Shown here: in pieces, positions 16,472 to 23,929 of the stretch
Layout of the letters: each line of letters opens with the position of its first letter
Position numbering within the stretch: position 1 is the first letter of the stretch
Assembly: GCF_015356865.1 (NCBI RefSeq)
Contig: NZ_JAAFZA010000004.1
Location: forward strand, 1 to 64,000
Source of the DNA: Catenulispora pinisilvae
Lineage (GTDB): Bacteria > Actinomycetota > Actinomycetes > Streptomycetales > Catenulisporaceae
DNA: 64,000 bases
Reading direction: 5' to 3'
Position numbers and translations under genes: made by a program
The notes under the pieces: generated by a model
What the model saw: the letters and a program-made list of their open reading frames with translations, nothing else
Databases searched by the model: none
What the model was told of the DNA's origin: nothing

Positions 16472-18225
16472 ATGGCTACGGATGGTGAACCTACGGCGGA
16501 GCTGACGGCCTGTTCTCCGCTCGCCGTGATAGCGATGCCTTGGACGTTTTCGCAGCGCCATCCCCTAGATACGAACGATTTCATCCGGGCGGCGGAGCTG
16601 CGGGGCTGCAAGCTGGACTTATCGACACTTCGCGAGCTATACCGCCACAGGTTGCTAGTCCCTTTTGTAGCTATCCGCGACCGTCGCACCTCTGATCCGG
16701 CTCCTTTGACTGCGGCCGAGGAGCGGCGGGGCTGGAACAGTACGCGGCTTGGCCAACTTCTTGAGGCCCGCGCAGCCGGCAGACTGTTGGATCTCGCAGG
16801 AACTCCCTACAGGCCGAGGCTAGAGTTCCGCCGCAAGGGCGCGGACCCCCATAGGTGGTGGAATGGCCTGATCTATACGTGGTACCAGCTGGTAGCCCTG
16901 CCCGAACTGCTGTCACTGCTAGAGCACCGGCGATACTCGCTTCGGGACCACGAGCGGCGGGCACACATTCCCGAGCCTGACTCGCACTTCGTGCAGAATA
17001 TGGCCCGCTTTTGGCGTGTTGCCGTAGCGGCTACAGCGCTCGAAGCGCGCTACCTGCCGAGCCTCGACCCCGAGTGGATTCGACTCACGAACATCGAGGT
17101 CGAGGATTGGGAGAGCTACCGCAGCGACTTCAATCCTGCCGTCATGAGCGATATGCTTGGATACTCCGCAATCCAGGCCCGCCAAGATGCAGAACGGCTG
17201 CTCATAAATGCTCGGCACATCGATCCGATGGGTGACGACTGGAGTCGCCTTATTCAGCGGTCACCCGCAAGCTCACACAAAGCCTCAAGAACGCTGCCCT
17301 GTCGGCGATGGATCTTCGCGTTACAGCAGAGATTCTCCTCCGCTTCTACGAAGATCTTGCTGGTCGCGGCCTTGTGGAGGCTTTACCGGAGATCGATCCG
17401 CGTTCCGGATGGCATCCCATGCACGATCGATTGAGTTTCCGCCAGAACACGCTCGACCAAAACCTTATGGATCTCGGAATCTCGCCCCATCCCCGCGTTG
17501 TGCTTGCCATTGAGGGCGATACGGAAGAGATACATGTCCCGAAGATCTGGAAGGCCCTGGAGTACTCAGATACTCCAGAGCTTGTACGCGTGCTCAATCT
17601 TGGCGGAACTGACCGCGACATCCAGAAGCTTGCCGTCCTGGCTGCGGCACCACTCGTGAGCCACAAGGGGACAGACAGTACTCGAGAGTTCTGGTGGCTG
17701 ATCAAGCCACCTACATGCTTCATGGTTGCGGCCGATCCAGAGGCACAGTTTGCTCCTGGCGAGATCCGTAAGACGCGCGACAATATAATCGAACAGATCG
17801 GGAACGCTCTAAAGGCCCAGAAGGTCAAGGTAGATGACGCCGAGATTCAGACACTGGTTGATCTCTACACTTGGACCCAGTCATGCTACGAGTTCGCGCA
17901 CTTTACGGATGAAGAGCTCGCGGACGGCATCATCGCAGTGCATCCCACCTGTAACGGCTGGTCGCGTGACGATCTAATTAGCGCGCTCGCTTATTGGCGG
18001 AACTTGAAGAAAGACATCAAAGAGGTGTGGAAGCGAGGCACGTGGGATCCACAAGCTAGCAGGGTAAACGGCAAGTGGAGTTCGGCTGTCAGTAAGACAC
18101 GGCTTGCTGAAGCGCTGTGGCCAGCGCTAGAGCAGAAGATCCGACTGGCGATGATCGACGAGGCTGTGCCGGTTCCCGAGATCGTCAAGGTCGTTCAAAG
18201 AGCGTACTACAAGGCTCAGAGTTAG
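16472..18225 (+). pseudogene. TOPRIM-like protein of unknown function, broken by a single frameshift
   Basis: Two frames describe one protein of about 580 residues. The first runs from ATG 16472 to about 17253 (good coding sense up to HIDPMGDDWSRL), the second from about 17236 to 18225, beginning LESPYSAVTRKLTQSLKNAALS and continuing through the ATG at 17308. A one-base loss between 17236 and 17260 explains the switch. The C-terminal part has VVLAIEGDTEEIHVPKIWKAL, the E-G-x-T-E signature of TOPRIM domains as in OLD-family nucleases, and later FMVAADPEAQF, a possible degenerate DxD. The N-terminal half has a helix-turn-helix-like opening (DFIRAAELRGCKLDLSTLREL) and a tryptophan-rich centre. 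I recognise no named family. Its position at the island edge is typical of defence or accessory cargo. Sequencing error, pseudogene or recoding cannot be separated here. Confidence 0.55.
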
Positions 18226-18579
18226 CGATATAAATCATTCGTGCTGCCGGTCGAATCCTTTCCTCAAACTGGAACAAATTGAACTCTCAGAGCGCCAGCT
18301 CGGGATCTACGCTTTCTGGTCGCTTTCGACGCGCCTGGGGCTGCCGTGCTAGTCGTAGAAGCTCGCTGGACCAAGTACGCCCACAAATGCAGCTCGCCGT
18401 TCATCAAGACAACGCTGCTCGGCTTCGTTTTCAGCCATGACCTGAACTGTCCAGAGCTAGTTGCAGTCCTAGTTGCAGTCTGGACAGTTGCACTAGACAG
18501 CTCTGGACTGTCGCCTTCGCGCGCCATACTCAACGGCAAGGCCACACCGAGCTGGTGCAACCACGGCAATGTCCGAAGA
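18226..18579. other. Non-coding island edge with repeat cluster
   Basis: No convincing gene. The left part (18226-18440) is free of recognisable features; a 29-codon minus-strand frame near 18440-18354 has no good Shine-Dalgarno. The right part carries the repeats listed separately and leads into the tRNA fragment. No integrase reading frame is found here on either strand. Confidence 0.5.
18449..18508. repeat. Clustered direct and inverted repeats next to the att site
   Basis: CTAGTTGCAGTC occurs twice in exact tandem (18457-18468 and 18469-18480), with a related AGTTGCACTAG just after. GTCCAGAGCT (18449-18458) and AGCTCTGGAC (18499-18508) form a perfect 10-bp inverted repeat around them. 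The cluster sits about 70-130 bases from the tRNA fragment, where arm-type integrase or excisionase sites would be expected in an integrative element. Function is inferred. Confidence 0.5.
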
Positions 18580-18638
18580 CACGCCTCGAAAGCGTGTGAG
18601 GTGCAAGCCTCCGTGGGTTCAAATCCCACCGTCACCGC
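18580..18638 (+). tRNA. 3' part of tRNA-Ser(CGA): attachment-site fragment, not a full tRNA
   Basis: The anticodon arm (CACGC, loop CTCGAAA with anticodon CGA, GCGTG), a long class II variable arm (GAGGTGCAAGCCTC), the T arm (GTGGG TTCAAAT CCCAC) and the 3' acceptor strand (CGTCACC, then G) are all present. The matching 5' acceptor strand (GGTGACG) and a normal D arm are absent: the upstream bases do not pair. A tRNA gene missing only its 5' half is the footprint left on one side of an element that integrated into the 3' end of the gene; the intact copy should lie at the other end, left of this window. Confidence 0.8.
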
Positions 18639-18645
18639 TCTAGTT

Positions 18646-18690
18646 ACAGCCCCTGAGCTGCGGGAACGCAGAACAGGGGCTGTTTCTGTT
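18646..18690 (+). terminator. Intrinsic terminator after the tRNA fragment
   Basis: ACAGCCCCTG (18646-18655) pairs perfectly with CAGGGGCTGT (18674-18683), with an inner CTGCG/CGCAG stem, followed by TTCTGTT. This is probably the original terminator of the chromosomal tRNA-Ser gene, which places the chromosomal flank to the right. Confidence 0.75.
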
Positions 18691-18825
18691 CCTGCCGCCA
18701 GCGAGGTTTGCGCGACGTCGGAATGCAACCCGAATGCAACCCATCGCGCCAGCTTGCATCTGGACACGTCATTGACCTGTGGTTCCCTGCGCGTCTCACA
18801 CGCTTTTGAAGCCCCACATAGTAAG

Positions 18826-18877
18826 GACTCGAACATGAGACACGAACATGGGACGCGAATATCGGACACGAACGTGG
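18826..18877 (+). repeat. Four degenerate 13-bp tandem repeats
   Basis: Units GACTCGAACATGA, GACACGAACATGG, GACGCGAATATCG and GACACGAACGTGG follow each other without gaps and overlap the start of the hydrolase remnant. They may have arisen by slippage during decay of that gene. Confidence 0.55.
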
Positions 18878-18960
18878 AAGGCATCACCTTCAAACGGGAG
18901 GACGACACCGTCGTCGGCAACCTGTTCAACCCAGACCGCTGCAAGCAGGGCACGACATAG
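18835..18960 (+). pseudogene. Remnant of an alpha/beta-hydrolase N-terminus
   Basis: The 41-codon frame contains NVEGITFKREDDTVVGNLFNPD, split here as NVEGITFKREDD and TVVGNLFNPDR. This matches the opening strand-turn of dienelactone-hydrolase-like proteins (VxFxxxGDxLVGNLxxPD). After the TAG at 18958 no further hydrolase motif (such as the nucleophile GxSxG) appears before the next gene, so most of the gene is gone. It lies just outside the tRNA att fragment on the chromosomal side. Confidence 0.45.
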
Positions 18961-19102
18961 CCGGCGATCGCCCGACGCGCGAGACGTGACGCCAACCCAT
19001 CCTGCGCCAAAAGGACCCATTCGGCTGCGTCGGCAGGCGCGTCCTGAGGGGTCCTCATAGCGTCAGCCGCAAGGTACGGCGATAGGTGAGGAGGCTGCCG
19101 AC

Positions 19103-19774
19103 GTGGGTGGCGCCATCGGGCAGATGCTCAGTTCGGCGGTGGGTGTGGCGATCAGCCCCTTGCCGCTGATCGTCGTCATCTTGATGTTGTCGACGCCGCG
19201 GGGAAGGGCGAACGGGATCGCGTTCGTGCTGGGCTGGGTGGCCACGCTGGCCGTGCTGGGGACGGTGCTCGTGCTGGTCGGCGGGGGTGCGCGGTCCGGT
19301 GGCGAGCCTGCGCGGTGGACGTACTGGCTCAAGCTGGTGCTGGGTGTGTTGTTCGCCCTGATGGCGGTGAAGCAGTGGCGGGACCGGCCGCGGCCGGGGC
19401 GGGAGGCGAAGACGCCGAAGTGGATGGCTTCGGTCGACGGGATCGGGCCGGGGCAGGCGGCCGGGGTGGCGGCGCTGTTGTCCGGTGCGAATCCGAAGAA
19501 CCTGGCGCTGACGGTCGGCGGGGCCGCGTCGATCGCGGGGGCGACGGGCGGCGGCGGGGCCAAGGCCGTCGCGGTGGTGTTGTTCGTGCTGGTCGCTTCG
19601 TTGTGTGTGCTGCTGCCGCTGGGGGTCTACCTGGTCGGCGGGGACCGTGCGGCCGCCACGCTGGCCGGGTGGAAGACATGGATGGCCGAGCACAACTCGG
19701 CGATCATGATGACGGTGCTGGCCGTGCTGGCCGCCAAGTACGTCGGGGACGCGATAAGCGGTCTGACGGCGTGA
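19103..19774 (+). CDS. GAP/Sap-family membrane protein (sulfolipid-addressing type)
   Basis: 223 residues from a GTG at 19103 with GGAGG 9-10 bases upstream. Six hydrophobic segments; the opening QMLSSAVGVAISPLPLIVV and the central LLSGANPKNLALTVGGA are typical of the GAP (formerly Sap) family, related in fold to LysE-type exporters. Its stop overlaps the start of the SulP gene (GTGA), so the two are co-translated. Substrate unknown; some mycobacterial members are linked to glycopeptidolipid or sulfolipid export. Confidence 0.8.
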   Translation: MGGAIGQMLSSAVGVAISPLPLIVVILMLSTPRGRANGIAFVLGWVATLAVLGTVLVLVGGGARSGGEPARWTYWLKLVLGVLFALMAVKQWRDRPRPGREAKTPKWMASVDGIGPGQAAGVAALLSGANPKNLALTVGGAASIAGATGGGGAKAVAVVLFVLVASLCVLLPLGVYLVGGDRAAATLAGWKTWMAEHNSAIMMTVLAVLAAKYVGDAISGLTA

Positions 19775-21468
19775 GCGCCGATCCGGCCGCGCCGACCGCA
19801 CGCTCGGCGCGGGGTTGGCCGGTCGCGGAGTGGCTGCGGCACTATCCGAGGGCGGCTTTCGGGAAGGACTCGGTCGGCGCGTTGACCGCGTGGGCGCTGA
19901 TCGTGCCGGAGTGCGTGGCGTATGCACAGATCGCGGGTGTCCCGATCCAGAACGCCTTCTACGCCGCGCCGGTCGCGCTGGTCGCCTACGCGCTGTTCGG
20001 CACCTCCAATCACCTGATCGTGGGCGCGACCTCGGCGGCCGCGGTGCTGTCGGCGTCGACGGTGTCGGAGATCTCCGCCAGTCCGGGCCAGGCGGCCACG
20101 TTGTCGGCGGCGCTGGCGCTGATCGCGGGCGTCATCCTGATCGCCGCGGGGGTGGCAAGGCTCGGGTTCGTGGCGGACTTCCTCGCCGCGCCGGCGCTGG
20201 TCGGGTTCCTGTTCGGGATGGCGCTGACGATCGTGGTGCGGCAGTGCGCGAAGATCGTCGGAGTGTCCGGCGGCGACGGGGACTTCTTCGCCCGGGCCTG
20301 GCATCTGCTGCGCCACCTCGGCGACTGGGGCGCGACCGCGGTGGCCGTGGGTCTGATCGCGATCGCGGCCCTGCTGGTCCTGGAGAGGTTCCTCCCCAGG
20401 CTCCCCGCGGCGCTGATCGTGCTGCTGGCCGGTATCGCGGCCTCGGCGGTGCTGAACCTGAAGGATCACGGTGTGGCGATCGTCGGGAAGATCCCGCGGG
20501 CGGTGCCCACTCCGGCGTGGCCGAACCTGCCGTTGCACGAGTGGACCGCGCTGATCGGCGGCGCGTTCGGGCTGGCCCTGGTGGTGTTCGCCGAGAGTTT
20601 CAGCATCTCCCAGCAGTTCGCCGCCAAGCACGGCGAGAGCGTGGACGCCAGCCGGGAGATGACGGCGATGGGCGCGGCCAACGCGGCGGTCGGCGTGTTC
20701 CGGGGCTTCGCGGTGTCCGGCAGCGCCTCCCGCTCCGCCGCCGCCGAGGCCTCCGGCGCCAAGACCCCGATGGCCTCGCTCGTCGCGGCGGTGGTCGTGC
20801 TGATCACCGGGGCCTTCCTCACCCCGCTGTTCACCGACCTGCCCGAACCCGTCCTCGGCGCGATCGTGATCGTCGCGGTCCGCGGGTTCCTGAAGGTCGG
20901 GGAGATGCGCCGCTACTGGCGCCTGGACCGTCTGTCGTTCGCCATCGCGGCGACCGCGCTGGCGGGGGTGCTGCTGTTCGATCTGCTGCCCGGGCTGGTG
21001 ATCGCGGTCGGGCTGTCGCTGTTGCTGTTCATCGGCTACGCCAGTCGGCCGCGAGTGGCCCCGCTGGGCCGGATCCCCGCGACCGACGTGTTCGGCGACA
21101 CCGCCTTGCACCCCGGTGCCGAGACCGTGCCCGGGCTGCTGATCGTGCGGCCGGACGCGCAGGTGTTCTTCGGCAACGTCGGCCGGATCCGCGACGACAT
21201 CCTGGACCAGGTCCACGCCGCCGATCCGAAGCCGTCGGTGGTGGTGCTGGACCTGGCCGCCAGTTATGGGCTCGGTCTGCCCCGCCGCGACGAGTTCGCG
21301 GCGCTGGACAAGACCCTGGAGCAGCGCGGCATCCGGTTGTGGTTCGCGCACGTGCACGTGCGGCTGGACGGCGAGGACGTCCTGGCCGAGCTGCACGACA
21401 CCGCCCGGATTCTTCCCGACGCCGACGCCGCCGTCCGCGCCTTCCGAGCAGAGAACGCGACCCGGTGA
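19771..21468 (+). CDS. SulP-family anion transporter with STAS domain
   Basis: 565 residues from a GTG at 19771 coupled to the preceding stop. The transmembrane part contains the SulP signature region GALTAWALIVPECVAYAQIAG and FYAAPVALVAYALFGTSNHLIVGATSA (given in pieces), then a long polytopic section to about residue 430. A cytoplasmic STAS domain follows (LIVRPDAQVFFGNVGRIRDD, VVVLDLAASYGLGL). Family role: uptake or exchange of sulfate, bicarbonate or related anions at the cytoplasmic membrane. The nearby alkyl sulfatase makes sulfate a reasonable but unproven substrate. Confidence 0.87.
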   Translation: MSADPAAPTARSARGWPVAEWLRHYPRAAFGKDSVGALTAWALIVPECVAYAQIAGVPIQNAFYAAPVALVAYALFGTSNHLIVGATSAAAVLSASTVSEISASPGQAATLSAALALIAGVILIAAGVARLGFVADFLAAPALVGFLFGMALTIVVRQCAKIVGVSGGDGDFFARAWHLLRHLGDWGATAVAVGLIAIAALLVLERFLPRLPAALIVLLAGIAASAVLNLKDHGVAIVGKIPRAVPTPAWPNLPLHEWTALIGGAFGLALVVFAESFSISQQFAAKHGESVDASREMTAMGAANAAVGVFRGFAVSGSASRSAAAEASGAKTPMASLVAAVVVLITGAFLTPLFTDLPEPVLGAIVIVAVRGFLKVGEMRRYWRLDRLSFAIAATALAGVLLFDLLPGLVIAVGLSLLLFIGYASRPRVAPLGRIPATDVFGDTALHPGAETVPGLLIVRPDAQVFFGNVGRIRDDILDQVHAADPKPSVVVLDLAASYGLGLPRRDEFAALDKTLEQRGIRLWFAHVHVRLDGEDVLAELHDTARILPDADAAVRAFRAENATR

Positions 21469-21494
21469 TCAGAGTCGAAAGCGTGACTCAGTGA

Positions 21495-21902
21495 TCAGAC
21501 TCGCTCGGGGCCGATGTCGTGGAACAACGACCAGATGACGAAGAACCCGAGCCCGATCATGATGATCGACCAGAACGGCTGGTACGGCAGGTAGAGGAAG
21601 TTCGCCACGACCGCCAGGACGGCCAACACCACGCCGACCGTCCGGGCCAGGACCGAGCCGGTGAACACCGCGAATCCGGCGACCAGCACCAGGACCCCGA
21701 CGACCAGGTGGATCCAGCCCCAGGCGGTGATGTTGAACTTGTACGCGTACTTGCCCACGACCGCGTACACGTCGTCCTTGGCGATCGCCGCAATCCCCTG
21801 CAGGCCGCTGAGCAGGCCTTCGACGACCATCAGGGTACCGGCCAGGGCGGTTCCGCCCGCGGCCAAGGCGCGGCTTCCGGATTCGGATTCGGTGGTCTTC
21901 AT
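21495..21902 (-). CDS. Small four-helix membrane protein (DUF7144-like)
   Basis: 135 residues from ATG 21902 (AAGGGAG upstream; an adjacent ATG at 21905 is possible). Four hydrophobic segments: LAGTLMVVEGLLSGLQGIAAI, WGWIHLVVGVLVLVAGFAVF, VGVVLAVLAVVANFLYLPY, WSIIMIGLGFFVIWSLF. The motif NITAWGWIHLVVG is characteristic of the DUF7144 group of actinomycete membrane proteins. Function unknown. It starts 11 bases after the sulfatase stop, so it is probably its operon partner. Confidence 0.75.
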   Translation of the reverse strand: MKTTESESGSRALAAGGTALAGTLMVVEGLLSGLQGIAAIAKDDVYAVVGKYAYKFNITAWGWIHLVVGVLVLVAGFAVFTGSVLARTVGVVLAVLAVVANFLYLPYQPFWSIIMIGLGFFVIWSLFHDIGPERV

Positions 21903-21913
21903 CATCGGCTCCC

Positions 21914-23722
21914 TTAGGGGGTGACGATCGCGAAGTCGGGATCGGGGTCGTCGAGCACGCCCAGGACTGTGGTCAGCACCGTGGCGTCGCCGGTGTGCTG
22001 GATCCCGTCCATCCCCTTGCCCGCGAGCAGGCCCATGAACTGCGGCTTGGTCAGGGTGAAGGCTGCCTCGGCGTCCTCGGCCGGGGTCTTCCCGCCGAGG
22101 GGGATGTAGGTGAGGACGCCGTTCTCCAGAGTCAGCCGGTAGTGCTCGTCGAGGTCTGTGAAGTGCCAGTCCGTGACGGCGCGCGCGTCCCATGCCTTGG
22201 GACCGTTGACCCGGATGGCCAGCGAGTCGAAGAACTGCGGGATGCTCAGCGCGGTGGTCATGCCGCCGGCGAGGATCACGGTGGGCTTGATACCGGTGCG
22301 CAGTTCGGCGGCGCCGGTGAGGTAGCAGTTGCGCCAGGTCGCGCACTCCGCGCCCCGCCCCAGCTGCTCGAACACGTCGGCCAGCAGGTTCTTGGCCTCG
22401 GTGTCGTCGGGCTCGGCGAAGACGGCGTGCCTGAGCAGCTGCGCGGCGAAGCGCAGGTCGCCGTCTTCGGCATAGCCGCGGGCCTTGGCGACGATCTGGC
22501 CGACGCCGCCGAAGCATTCGGCGTAGCGCTTGGCGGTCTCGGTCGGCGGGTGCTCCCACAGCGAGACCGGGTTGCCGTCGTACCAGCCCATGTAGCGCTG
22601 GTAGATGGCCTTCACGTTGTGGCTGATCGAGCCGTAGTAGTCGCGAGCGTGCCAGGCGTTCGCCAGGACCGGCGGCAACTCGATCATCTCGGCGATCTCC
22701 GGACCGGTGTAGCCCTGGTTGAGCAGGCGCAGGGTCTGGTCGTGCAGGTAGGCATACAGGTCGCGCTGCTGGGACAGGAACGTCTTGATGTCCGCGGTGC
22801 CCCAGGTCGGCCAGTGGTGGGAGGCGAACAGCACGTCGGATTCGTCGGCGAACAAGGCGATGGCCTCGCCGAGGTAGCGCGCCCAGATGTGCGCGTCGCG
22901 GACCAGGGCGCCGCGCAGCGTCAGGATGTTGTGCAGGTTGTGCGTGGCGTTCTCGGCCATGCACAGGGCTCGACGATCCGGCAGGAAGAAGTTCATCTCC
23001 GAAGGCGCCTCGGTGCCCGGAGTGACCTGGAAGACGACGCGGACACCGTCGACGCTCTCCTGCTGCCCGGTCTTGGTGATGGTGACTGTGGGCGGCAGCA
23101 GACCGGGGTTGCCGGTCGACGCGGTAAAGCCCAGCCCCATGGAGACCAGGCCGTGCGGTCCGCGCTCCAGGTTGGAGCCGGCGTAGTAGATGCCCCGGCG
23201 CAGCATCGCGGTGCCCGCGTAGACGTTCTCGGCGACCGACTCGACCATGAAGTGCTCGGGAGCGATGAGCGGCACGTCGGAGCCGGCGTCCAGGACGCCG
23301 TGGATACCGCCGAAGTGGTCGAGGTGCGAGTGGGTGATGATGACACCCGTGACCGGCTGCTCGCCGCGCTGGGCGCGATAGAGCGCCAAACCCGCGGCCG
23401 CCGTCTCGGCCGACATCAGCGGGTCGACGACGATGACCCCGGTGTCGCCCTCGATCAGCGTCATGTTCGACAGGTCGAAGCCGCGGATCTGGTACACGCC
23501 CTCGGTGACCTGGTAGAGACCGGCACGGGCAACCAACTGGGACTGTCGCCACAGGCTGGGGTTCACCGAGTCCGGGCAGTCTTGATCCAGGAACTTCGTG
23601 GAGTCGAAGTCCCAGACCACGCGGCCGTCGGCAGTGGTGATCTTCGACTGCTGGGGACCGGCGACGAACCCACGGTCGGCGTTGTCGAAGTCGGCGCGGT
23701 CGGCGTAGTTCAGCTGGTTCAC
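21914..23722 (-). CDS. Alkyl sulfatase (BDS1/SdsA1-type metallo-beta-lactamase fold)
   Basis: 602 residues. Zinc ligands: HSHLDHFGG near residue 129 (HxHxDH), then CMAENATHNLHN and FASHHWPTWG, all standard in this family. The middle is a helical dimerisation region with MELPPVLA-like IELPPVLANAWHARDYYGSISHN cut short, and the C-terminus is an SCP2-like domain (residues about 480-600). Family reaction: hydrolysis of primary or secondary alkyl sulfate esters (such as SDS) to alcohol and sulfate. No obvious signal peptide, so it is predicted cytoplasmic. SulP transporter and DUF7144 gene are neighbours. Confidence 0.9.
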   Translation of the reverse strand: MNQLNYADRADFDNADRGFVAGPQQSKITTADGRVVWDFDSTKFLDQDCPDSVNPSLWRQSQLVARAGLYQVTEGVYQIRGFDLSNMTLIEGDTGVIVVDPLMSAETAAAGLALYRAQRGEQPVTGVIITHSHLDHFGGIHGVLDAGSDVPLIAPEHFMVESVAENVYAGTAMLRRGIYYAGSNLERGPHGLVSMGLGFTASTGNPGLLPPTVTITKTGQQESVDGVRVVFQVTPGTEAPSEMNFFLPDRRALCMAENATHNLHNILTLRGALVRDAHIWARYLGEAIALFADESDVLFASHHWPTWGTADIKTFLSQQRDLYAYLHDQTLRLLNQGYTGPEIAEMIELPPVLANAWHARDYYGSISHNVKAIYQRYMGWYDGNPVSLWEHPPTETAKRYAECFGGVGQIVAKARGYAEDGDLRFAAQLLRHAVFAEPDDTEAKNLLADVFEQLGRGAECATWRNCYLTGAAELRTGIKPTVILAGGMTTALSIPQFFDSLAIRVNGPKAWDARAVTDWHFTDLDEHYRLTLENGVLTYIPLGGKTPAEDAEAAFTLTKPQFMGLLAGKGMDGIQHTGDATVLTTVLGVLDDPDPDFAIVTP

Positions 23723-23759
23723 AACGGCTCCTCATGTCAAGTCGTTGTTCCAGCTTCTG

Positions 23760-23852
23760 GTACCCCTTGCCTTTCTGCCACCGGACCTTCTGCCATCCGG
23801 GCCTTCCGCCATCGGACCTCCGCCACCCGGATCTCCTGCCACCCGGCCGGCT
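23760..23852. repeat. Degenerate 15-16-bp tandem repeats between divergent genes
   Basis: About five imperfect copies related to CTTCTGCCATCCGGG (for example CCTTCTGCCATCCGGG, CCTTCCGCCATCGGAC, CTCCGCCACCCGGAT, CTCCTGCCACCCGGC). They occupy the divergent promoter region of the sulfatase and the DUF1254 gene. They could be regulator binding sites or simply a slippage product. Confidence 0.5.
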
Positions 23853-23929
23853 CTCGGCGATGGCACGACGAGTGCGGACCAGCGAGCGTGGCATCTGAGC
23901 GCGAGGCGCGACCACGAGATGAGGGTGCC

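Noticed and set aside
17230-17310. Programmed -1 frameshift in the TOPRIM-like gene
   Set aside because: No X XXY YYZ-type slippery heptamer with a downstream stem was seen in the switch window. A base loss or sequencing error is simpler.
18226-18640. An integrase gene at the att fragment
   Set aside because: Both strands were read for the R...HxxR...Y pattern or a serine-integrase start; none is present. The integrase is presumably at the other end of the island.
18264-19058. 264-codon minus-strand frame across the tRNA fragment
   Set aside because: It runs through the tRNA fragment, the terminator and the hydrolase remnant, has no Shine-Dalgarno or recognisable domain, and shows no integrase motifs.
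19315-19770. Upstream extension of the SulP frame
   Set aside because: It overlaps the GAP/Sap gene in another frame and has no membrane-protein character. The GTG at 19771 coupled to the GAP stop is the sensible start.
21995-23929. Long plus-strand open frame leading into the DUF1254 gene
   Set aside because: It is antisense to the alkyl sulfatase, whose motifs are clear on the minus strand. Only the part from 23930 is coding; high GC keeps the antisense frame open.
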